Of a stretch of 12,571 nucleotides of DNA, positions 9,001-12,571 are shown piece by piece. The position numbers were made by a program, and so were the translations under genes. Position 1 is the first letter of the stretch, and the number at the start of each line of letters is the position of its first letter. The stretch is from Bacteroidetes bacterium CG23_combo_of_CG06-09_8_20_14_all_32_9 (GTDB lineage: Bacteria; Bacteroidota; Bacteroidia; Bacteroidales; GWA2-32-17), in the NCBI GenBank assembly GCA_002771395.1, contig PCSS01000343.1:1-12571 (forward strand). The letters run 5' to 3'. The notes beneath the pieces were generated by a model. The model did not search any database. It saw only the letters and a program-made list of their open reading frames with translations, and was not told the DNA's origin.

Positions 9001-10170
9001 AAAAGGTGGAGTTCCGCCGGTTATTGTAAAATCAATCTGTCCGTCACCACTTTCAAAACAACTTAAATCAGAATGAGTAGTTTCGAATTGTAAATTTTGA
9101 TAATCATTTATTAGCAATGTTACTGTATCCAATGGTTGGCAAGGTCCTGGAGAAAAATATAATTCAACGCTTTCCTGACCTTCGTTAAGTCCGTCAGATA
9201 AAGCATCAATAATAATTGTTGCAGAAGTCTGACCGGCAGGAATTACAATTATAGAGTCAATTTGACTATAGTCAACCCCGTTTAAAGCAGTTCCACCAAT
9301 CCCGTACTGGATAAATGTGTTGGTTGGTTGAACAGAATCTAATTGAAAAGTAAAACTTGCATCAATACAACCCTCTAAAGCAATATTATTTGCACTAAAT
9401 GTGTTTGTTGATGCAGAAACATTGCCTTGTACCAATGAGTTTGCCTGAAGAAAAACACCCGAGTCATATACTCCGTCACCTGCATCAGCAATTATAAGTT
9501 TAAGAGTATATGTTTGACAAGGTATCAGGTTCATTTTTTTTGCAGTAAAAACAGTAGTAAAACCATCAAACTCTATGTTGGTTGTACCCGATTCGTTATC
9601 GTTATAGTATTGCCAATAGCTACCGAGATTCACATTGTTGATAGCCACCGGTGTTGTTGTTCCCGGTATTAAAGCAATATTTTCTTCACCTGTAATACCA
9701 GGACCGGAAATAAAAAAAGCAAACACATCATTATAAGATGAACCGACAAATTCGTTATATTCTTCTGATGCAAAAATATATTTAAATTCAACAGAGTTGG
9801 ATTGTACAGTAAAGTCGAATTTAAACTGAACAGCATCATAAGTAGTAACTCCGGCAATAGCATCTAAAAGCGGATTTCCCGGATATCCATTATCTGTGCT
9901 TGTTCCGCCACTTGCATTTGGACCGTGAGCATCAAAAATACTTCCGGTTGATAATATTACTCCTGAAGATAAGGGAAATCCACTTCCTGTAAACTGAAAT
10001 GTTCCCGATTGAACAGGAGAACCGCCAACAGTAGCATTTGTAACCGACAAGTTAGAACCTGCAAGCGTGTTTCCTAATTGCTGGGCTGTAAAACCATTTT
10101 GAACAGTCAACTGCCCATAAATACCAACAGAAACTATATTTAACAATAAAAAGACGTTAAGCTTTTTCAT
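3100..10170 (-). CDS. Giant T9SS-secreted cell-surface protein with choice-of-anchor L, P domain and 21 SprB repeats
   Basis: This 2356-residue protein is probably exported by the Sec system and type IX secretion, then attached to the cell surface as an adhesin or matrix protein. In order: a signal peptide (1-19, likely cut before Gln20); a choice-of-anchor L domain (about 20-250, with FKYIFASEEYNEFVG and IADAGDGVYDSGVFL); a Calx-beta-like domain (about 255-356, ending LLINDY); one SprB repeat (about 357-440); a proprotein-convertase P domain (about 444-625, with LNGTWTIIVTD and FDWSISL); about 20 SprB repeats (626-2265); and a type A C-terminal sorting domain (about 2272-2356, starting with VYPNP at 2279). 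Repeat 16 is split by an inserted domain of about 100 residues. SprB itself is the gliding adhesin of Flavobacterium; this protein shares only the repeat, so no symbol is given. Binding target and motility role are unknown. It appears monocistronic with its own promoter. Confidence 0.93.
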   Translation of the reverse strand: MKKLNVFLLLNIVSVGIYGQLTVQNGFTAQQLGNTLAGSNLSVTNATVGGSPVQSGTFQFTGSGFPLSSGVILSTGSIFDAHGPNASGGTSTDNGYPGNPLLDAIAGVTTYDAVQFKFDFTVQSNSVEFKYIFASEEYNEFVGSSYNDVFAFFISGPGITGEENIALIPGTTTPVAINNVNLGSYWQYYNDNESGTTNIEFDGFTTVFTAKKMNLIPCQTYTLKLIIADAGDGVYDSGVFLQANSLVQGNVSASTNTFSANNIALEGCIDASFTFQLDSVQPTNTFIQYGIGGTALNGVDYSQIDSIIVIPAGQTSATIIIDALSDGLNEGQESVELYFSPGPCQPLDTVTLLINDYQNLQFETTHSDLSCFESGDGQIDFTITGGTPPFTVMLTDTTTGITNTYTSYPITGLPVGTYHISIIDGYGCSAEDIVSGGIYNAGTTFLPDGEPGVSYSTSINISGFAPGQTLTNISQFQSVCLTMEHSFIGNIDIFLEAPNGTQIELKQQPGGSETNFGEPVASGPNDTQGYDTTPGIGYTYCFTSSPTYGTMVSESNNYTYTYTSQIGTVLSDKYLPAGSYVSNEPLTNLIGVPLNGTWTIIVTDHIPNNNGYIFDWSISLSADVPDSIVTIIQPVSPTITNTVVNPSCGLNNGAIDITVTGANNPFTYLWNTSATTQDISNVTAENYSVTITDALNCNYVYTFSLSNSSAAVLTANVINESCYLSNNGSIDLTVTGGTFPYTYLWSNSAVTQDISSLIPGNYSVQVTDAGNCISSANYTILSASLINITGNITNETCSSADGIINVSVVGGTGPYSYYWNTGSTAQTIDHLIQGTYLLTVTDAHNCTKTATYNVINLVGNCIPNCNLSIQNSVVNNEICGNSNGSINLTLYTTNLPYTTSWSNGSVTEDQTALTAGTYTVSVTDNAGCTVNQAYTVTNQTGTLTISSNNLTNENCGNGQGAIDITPSGGVLPYIYNWSNNATTQDISGLSAGIYSVTITDANNCNYSQTFTVNNIAGTMTQTYGNVMDAVCGQSNGSIDITITGGVFPYSYLWSNFVTNEDLINIGAGTYSCTVTDGTGCQYHTPVYTVLNNSGTLALSFADVNDEICDNNSGNILIQITGGTVPYTYHWSNGAITQNVNNLSEGTYSCTITDNSGCSITTADYTIFNSPGTLAFDGTTSQNEICSNHLGSVILSVSGGTVPYLFNWSNGSTSQNIYNLSAGTYYCTVTDAAGCSFSVNANVQNESGTLQIANLVVTDENCGNGAGNINLIIAGGTEPIDYLWSNSATTQDISGLHAGTYTVQLTDATGCTTNGSTVVNNITNGLSVNIFSVSNEVCGAGNGAIDINVSGGVLPYVYLWSNSAVTQDITNISEGTYACTITDNSGCNVSTVPITINNSSGSLTVSSAIITDAVCTNANGAINITMSGGTMPYSFAWSNSATTEYISNLNSGTYTVTVTDLSGCNYIHSYTVLQSSGTLQLNSFSSVDEQCGNNSGSVDITISGGTSPISYIWSNSATTQDISGLSANNYFVTITDAVGCQVVGGPILINNNPGNFSLLSISASDESCGDSTGAINVTLSNGINPISYIWSNGNFLQDITGLTSGTYYCTATDNIGCALIYFATVNNDAGNMSVSGSVTNALCNIANGAIDVSVSGGNAPFTFMWNNDSTTEDLNNLDAGSYTVLVTDAIGCSIYQTFNIISSPGISIASVNVTDEVCGNSQGSVVVNTTGGNSPFTYTWTQQGGSPCCNYILEMFDSYGDGWNGAYLDVRVNSISIGTYTAYNFGTTVNIPVCTGDILSLVYYPGSWESEVTYDLRNPGGSVIFSDGPDPAVGAVFSTTSSCTFNPPNSNTLTNISAGVYNVTITDINGCSTSASATILNTSGTLLINSISETDDNCGNATGAIDLTVSGGNPPINYIWSNGTTTQDLTGLYSGIYTVSITDANNCSIVQNITVNNLSGTLTFGAPIITDTYCGNSNGSIDVTITGGTLPYNYLWSNGAITEDITNVIAGNYQLTVTDATNCHIIQNYTITNQTNGLTVTHTLTDEFCGNSGGSINLTITGGTSPYTFLWSNSQTTEDINNLSAGVYSYSVTDYTGCTDYGSVTIINHPGNIVINNPVIQPENCGWSDGSIDINVQGGAVPYSFIWSNGELTEDIYNIVHGTYTVTVTDANGCVNISNFVVDATAFFQVIDTLITDANCQTCPDGSIDITLDFFGWPPSVMTYQWSNGASTEDIYNLLPGAYTITATANDWGCVLIETYYVDYVTSSRDYNNFADNIKVYPNPSEKEFNIVYLLPASSDLIVEVYNLLGEVVYKTQQKSVTKGKLIIDMTNADWGVYLIKIKAGDDYVIKHQVIQR
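3376..8295 (-). repeat. Coding array of about 20 SprB repeats, roughly 76 residues each
   Basis: Inside the giant gene, residues of about 626-2265 consist of units with the pattern: Cys-Gly-(x)n-Gly-Ser/Ala-Ile-Asp, then GGTxPYxYxWSN, then TTQDISGLxAGTYxVTVTD, then a second Cys shortly after (GC or NC). Nearly every unit has this Cys pair, which suggests one disulfide per Ig-like module. The units clearly differ from each other, so the array is old and not a fresh tandem amplification. One further unit lies upstream of the P domain (about 8851-9102). Boundaries are approximate. Confidence 0.85.
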
Positions 10171-10321
10171 AATTGTAATATTTTAGTTTTATTAAGACAA
10201 AAGAAAAAAGAAAAGGTTGCTTTTTTAATGATTTATTTCAATTATTTTTAGGCGGGTTCTAAAAATTCATTTTTTTGGCTTTTGTAAATTTTATATTTAA
10301 CGTGAATATACGAATTAAAAA

Positions 10322-10351
10322 CAAAGGTAAAATATTTTTCAGTAAACCAAA
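10322..10351 (-). promoter_or_regulatory. Putative promoter of the giant surface-protein gene
   Basis: On the minus strand TACCTTTG (10322-10329) matches the -7 consensus TAnnTTTG, and TTTG (10348-10351) lies 18 bases upstream as the -33 element, close to the expected spacing. It implies a leader of about 145 AT-rich bases before the ATG at 10170. This is the best-formed promoter in the window. Confidence 0.6.
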
Positions 10352-10366
10352 AAAACATTTTTTATC

Positions 10367-10612
10367 TCAACAGAACTTAAAACCTACATTTTTGTAATCT
10401 TTATGCGGAACTGTTTTACTAACCGGCTTTAAAGCTTCAGTAAATTCAAGACTTACAGGCATGAGCCTTGTCATTGCTATTCCACTGTCGCTTGCTATTA
10501 CCTCGTCGGTTAGCTCTATTTTAAAGGGTTTCGTATTATAGACGGGTTCTTTAAGAATATTTTTATCTTTATTATGTCATGAAGTTACTACATTTCTTGG
10601 TAACTTCTCCAT
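10367..10612 (-). pseudogene. Short broken reading frame, unknown protein
   Basis: From ATG at 10612 a frame reads MEKLPRNVVTS, meets TGA at 10577-10579, then stays open for 69 codons to a TGA at 10367-10369. The 69-residue part has a protein-like composition (it includes KIELTDEVIASDSGIAM and ends VGFKFC) that stands out from the AT-rich surroundings. I do not recognise it. It could be a small gene with a nonsense mutation (TGG to TGA would restore 81 residues), the 3' remnant of a larger gene, or a shorter gene starting at an internal ATG (MTRLMPVSLEF). The inverted-repeat element at 10600-10712 overlaps the putative start and may have disrupted it. It ends just upstream of the giant gene's promoter, in the same orientation. 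Confidence 0.35.
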
Positions 10613-10712
10613 ACTTGCAGGTAAATTCCAAATTTCAAAATCATAATATGCGGATTAATAACATTTTATAAAAATCAGAAATCACTTTTACCTGCGGATA
10701 TGAAGAAGTTAC
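10600..10712. mobile_element. 113-base element with 26-base inverted ends, possible MITE-like or invertible element
   Basis: The arms 10600-10625 and 10687-10712 are inverted repeats matching at 22 of 26 positions, and all four differences are transitions. The enclosed 61 bases are AT-rich and non-coding. Directly outside lie ATTTCTTG (10592-10599) and ATTTTTTG (10713-10720), direct repeats at 7 of 8 positions, as a target-site duplication would look. No transposase is present, so it would be non-autonomous. Each arm read outward contains ATG followed by AAG-TTA (MEKL or MKKL). An additional GAAGTTAC copy at 10581-10588 pairs locally with GTAACTTC at 10600-10607. Confidence 0.4.
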
Positions 10713-10747
10713 ATTTTTTGTTATGATAGTATTTTTTTCACGGATTA

Positions 10748-10787
10748 AGGTAATAATCAGTGGCTATGTTTCCTGATTATTTTACCT
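10748..10787. other. Long AT-rich hairpin
   Basis: The arm 10748-10760 (AGGTAATAATCAG) pairs with 10773-10787 over 13 base pairs with a 2-base bulge, around a 12-base loop. No T-run follows on the plus strand, so it is not a canonical terminator. It precedes the putative promoter of the last gene by about 60 bases and could be an operator or a remnant of a repeat. Confidence 0.4.
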
Positions 10788-10849
10788 GATAAGTAATTAA
10801 CAATGTATCAATATTACAGCAAATAAATTTAAAAATAATAAAAAATTTT

Positions 10850-10876
10850 TTTGTATGAAATATTTATATATTTTTG
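10850..10876 (+). promoter_or_regulatory. Putative promoter for the BamB-like gene
   Basis: TATTTTTG at 10869-10876 matches TAnnTTTG, with TTTG at 10850-10853 as a -33 element. The 15-base gap is shorter than usual for this phylum. If real, the leader before the ATG at 11093 is about 210 bases and includes the mini-ORFs and hairpins listed below. Confidence 0.35.
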
Positions 10877-10924
10877 CTCAAAAATTTATCAAAAAGTTTA
10901 TTTATAAAAAGACAAGGAGTTTAA

Positions 10925-10981
10925 ATGTTTACTAAATTCAGGAGTTGGGATAAGAACAAACCTTATTATGCAAAAGCATGA
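10925..10981 (+). CDS. Possible 18-residue leader peptide
   Basis: A mini-ORF encoding MFTKFRSWDKNKPYYAKA begins at ATG 10925, five bases after AAGGAG (10914-10919), the strongest Shine-Dalgarno in the window. Five of its 18 residues are aromatic (F2, F5, W8, Y14, Y15). Its stop overlaps the start of a second mini-ORF as ATGA. It lies in the presumed leader of a gene for aromatic-ring reduction, so a translated leader or attenuator peptide is conceivable, but short ORFs arise by chance and no homologue is known to me. Confidence 0.3.
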   Translation: MFTKFRSWDKNKPYYAKA

Positions 10982-11028
10982 AAGTTGCTGTTTCGCAGCA
11001 ATTACTTGATAAACAAAGAACACAGTAA
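10978..11028 (+). CDS. Possible 16-residue second leader ORF, overlapping the first
   Basis: ATG at 10978 overlaps the preceding mini-ORF's stop (ATGA), an arrangement that allows translational coupling. It encodes MKVAVSQQLLDKQRTQ and spans a small hairpin TTGCTG / CAGCAA (10985-10990 and 10996-11001). It has no Shine-Dalgarno of its own. It may be only chance. Confidence 0.18.
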   Translation: MKVAVSQQLLDKQRTQ

Positions 11029-11045
11029 AGTAAAGACTTAATGGC

Positions 11046-11072
11046 ACCTGAATTCAAGATATGGATTCAGGT
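11046..11072 (+). promoter_or_regulatory. Leader hairpin just before the BamB-like gene
   Basis: ACCTGAATTC (11046-11055) pairs with GGATTCAGGT (11063-11072) over 10 base pairs, one a G-U wobble, around the 7-base loop AAGATAT. It ends 7 bases before the ribosome-binding site and 20 before the ATG. It is not followed by Ts, so it is more likely a stability or translation-control element than a terminator. I do not recognise it as a known riboswitch. Confidence 0.45.
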
Positions 11073-11079
11073 AATAATA

Positions 11080-11086
11080 GAAAGGA
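11080..11086 (+). promoter_or_regulatory. Ribosome binding site of the BamB-like gene
   Basis: GAAAGGA lies six A residues before ATG 11093. It supports this start, which also gives the MRYAETG N-terminus expected for BamB. A good Shine-Dalgarno contrasts with the A/T-only leaders of the other genes in the window. Confidence 0.7.
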
Positions 11087-11092
11087 AAAAAA

Positions 11093-12571
11093 ATGAGGTA
11101 CGCAGAAACAGGATTTAATTTAGAAATAGATTTAACCCGTGGAAGCATTGAGAGGGTTGCAACGGACCCGGGAGAAACCGAGCTTTATCTGGGGGGGCTA
11201 GGTACTAATGCCAAGATATTATGGGACAGGGTTCCTCCTGAAACCGAACCTTTTTCTTCTGATAATCTCCTCATATTCAGCACTGGTCTTTTATGTGGCA
11301 CACCTGCTACTGGTGCTAATCGTACCATTGTTTCTACCATTTCTCCTCAAACTAAGTTAATGGCATATTCAATGATGGGGGGATTTTGGGCTCCGGAATT
11401 GAAGTATGCCGGTTATGACAAAGTAATTTTTCGCGGGAAGTCCCCGAATTTAATTTATGTGTGGATAAACAATGACAAAGTAGAAATACGTGATGCCAGT
11501 CATCTCCGTGGTAAAGGCGCAGGTGAAACTGCAGAACTTATTCGACAGGAATTGAATGAGCCGAATGCCCAGGTGGCTGCTATCGGATTGGCCGGTGAAA
11601 ACAGGGTCTATATGGCTTCCATCGAGCAGGGCAGGTCCAGTGCCAGCCGACTCGGAATAGGAGCCGTTATGGGAGACAAAGGGTTAAAGGCGATAGCCGT
11701 TCGTGGAACAAAGGACATTAATATTGCCCGCCCAACTGAATTTATGGAGCTTTGCAACGAAGTGCTGAAATATATACAAGTCCGTGATAAAAATCCAGTT
11801 CCAGGGGTAATGCCCATTTTGGCAGGGCTTGGATCGCCGAAGGAGATGGCAGTCCACGATGAGAAGTGGCACACCGAGAATTTTTCATGGGGCAATGCGC
11901 GTCAGCGGATCAAGAACTACTGGAACGAAGAAATCGAAAAGAAGTGGAAAGAGTCTATGGAAAATATGCGGACGCGGTTGATAAGTTGCTATAACTGTCC
12001 GATGAAATGTGCCGCAACCATTTCCGTTCCAGGAATTTCAACATATATGATGAAATGTTTCTCGAAACTTACTTATGCAATGGCGGCCTTTTCGGACCTG
12101 GATTTTGGTTTTAGAATCGCTCAGCGTTCTACTGAGTATGGAGTTGATGGATTCTCAACCCCGCAAGTTATGGCATTCGGCATTGAACTTTATGAAGCCG
12201 GCATTTTAACTGACCATGACATGGCAGGAATACCGTCCGACAAGGAAGGGAGATTTTATTGGCTGCTTGACAGAATTGTCCGGAGGGAAGGGATAGGAGA
12301 TGTTCTGGCAAATGGCACTTATTGGGCGGCCCGGCAGATAGGCAAGGGCGCAGAAGTATATGCTCATAATAATATTAAGAAACATGAGCAACTGCCTCTC
12401 AAGTTGTCAATGCTGAATCCCGTTTATTTCCTTATGTATTGTACCGGTGAGAAGATAAACATTACCCAAATTGAAGGGCAGTTTCCCCAGGCGCCTTTTC
12501 TTACGATGAAGGAAAGAGAAGATTTTGTAAAAGATTGGATACAGGTTCCTGATGAAAAGTTTAAGAAGTAT
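11093..12571 (+). CDS. bamB: BamB-like tungsten enzyme, class II benzoyl-CoA reductase active-site subunit (3' end outside window)
   Basis: The visible 493 codons (family proteins are about 650 residues) encode an aldehyde:ferredoxin oxidoreductase superfamily protein. BamB holds a tungsten bis-pyranopterin and a [4Fe-4S] cluster. With BamC it reduces benzoyl-CoA to cyclohexa-1,5-diene-1-carbonyl-CoA in the cytoplasm of strict anaerobes, driven by electron-bifurcating BamD-I. The N-terminal AOR domain includes YLGGLGTNAKILWDRVPPE and SMMGGFWAPELKYAGYDK. C299-x2-C302-x3-C306 supplies three cluster ligands; the fourth presumably lies beyond the edge. Glu251, His260 and Cys322 match, in number and setting, residues I recall as the active site of Geobacter metallireducens BamB (Cys322 on tungsten), favouring a ring reductase over an aldehyde oxidase. 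Sampled lines have about 43-55% G+C against about one third in the giant gene. A related aryl- or dienoyl-CoA substrate remains possible. No bamC or partner gene is visible. Confidence 0.85.
   Translation, partial: MRYAETGFNLEIDLTRGSIERVATDPGETELYLGGLGTNAKILWDRVPPETEPFSSDNLLIFSTGLLCGTPATGANRTIVSTISPQTKLMAYSMMGGFWAPELKYAGYDKVIFRGKSPNLIYVWINNDKVEIRDASHLRGKGAGETAELIRQELNEPNAQVAAIGLAGENRVYMASIEQGRSSASRLGIGAVMGDKGLKAIAVRGTKDINIARPTEFMELCNEVLKYIQVRDKNPVPGVMPILAGLGSPKEMAVHDEKWHTENFSWGNARQRIKNYWNEEIEKKWKESMENMRTRLISCYNCPMKCAATISVPGISTYMMKCFSKLTYAMAAFSDLDFGFRIAQRSTEYGVDGFSTPQVMAFGIELYEAGILTDHDMAGIPSDKEGRFYWLLDRIVRREGIGDVLANGTYWAARQIGKGAEVYAHNNIKKHEQLPLKLSMLNPVYFLMYCTGEKINITQIEGQFPQAPFLTMKEREDFVKDWIQVPDEKFKKY

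Noticed and set aside
10577..10579. TGA in the short broken frame read as selenocysteine or by recoding
   Set aside because: No selenocysteine insertion hairpin is visible directly after the TGA, and the position is not in a redox-like motif; a nonsense mutation or non-gene is simpler.
10626..10686. Promoter inside the inverted-repeat element, as in Bacteroides invertible promoters
   Set aside because: No TAnnTTTG motif was found in the 61-base core on either strand, and no recombinase gene is nearby, so the phase-switch reading is kept only as an alternative.
11041..11118. 25-codon frame starting at ATG 11041 and overlapping the BamB start
   Set aside because: It has no Shine-Dalgarno, its middle is the leader hairpin, and its end is simply the BamB gene in another frame.
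11608..11895. 95-codon open frame on the minus strand within the BamB-like gene
   Set aside because: It lies opposite a strongly conserved AOR-family coding region; GC-rich codons on the plus strand leave the opposite frame open by chance.

Overview
The window looks like part of an AT-rich Bacteroidota genome, probably an anaerobe. The reasons are a 2356-residue secreted protein that ends in a type IX secretion (T9SS) sorting domain and carries SprB repeats, promoter-like TAnnTTTG motifs, A/T-rich start regions with little Shine-Dalgarno sequence, and short GC-rich palindromes between genes.

Layout. Positions 1-1378 (minus strand) hold a two-gene cell-envelope glycosylation unit: a GT2 polyprenyl-phosphate glycosyltransferase followed, 6 bases later, by a multi-pass membrane protein that runs off the left edge. 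A divergent promoter region (1379-1708) separates it from a plus-strand lipoprotein with a long coiled coil and a C-terminal OmpA peptidoglycan-binding domain (1709-2749). The convergent gap 2750-3099 holds an 8-base imperfect tandem repeat and two palindromes. Positions 3100-10170 (minus) are one giant gene for a T9SS cell-surface protein: signal peptide, choice-of-anchor L domain, Calx-beta-like domain, one SprB repeat, proprotein-convertase P domain, about 20 more SprB repeats (one split by an inserted domain), and the type A sorting domain.

The 922-base region 10171-11092 has no full-size gene. It holds the promoter of the giant gene, a short broken reading frame, a 113-base element with 26-base inverted ends and near-identical 8-base flanks, a further hairpin, and a leader-like stretch with two overlapping mini-ORFs and a hairpin just before the last gene.

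The last gene (11093 to the right edge, 493 codons, no stop reached) is a tungsten enzyme of the aldehyde:ferredoxin oxidoreductase superfamily. It most resembles BamB, the active-site subunit of class II benzoyl-CoA reductase. E251, H260 and C322, remembered as active-site residues of Geobacter metallireducens BamB, fall at exactly these positions. The gene is clearly richer in G+C than the rest of the window. A possible capacity for anaerobic aromatic-ring reduction in a Bacteroidota background, perhaps acquired by transfer, is the most interesting point here. The other genes form a surface/envelope set and show no visible functional link to it.
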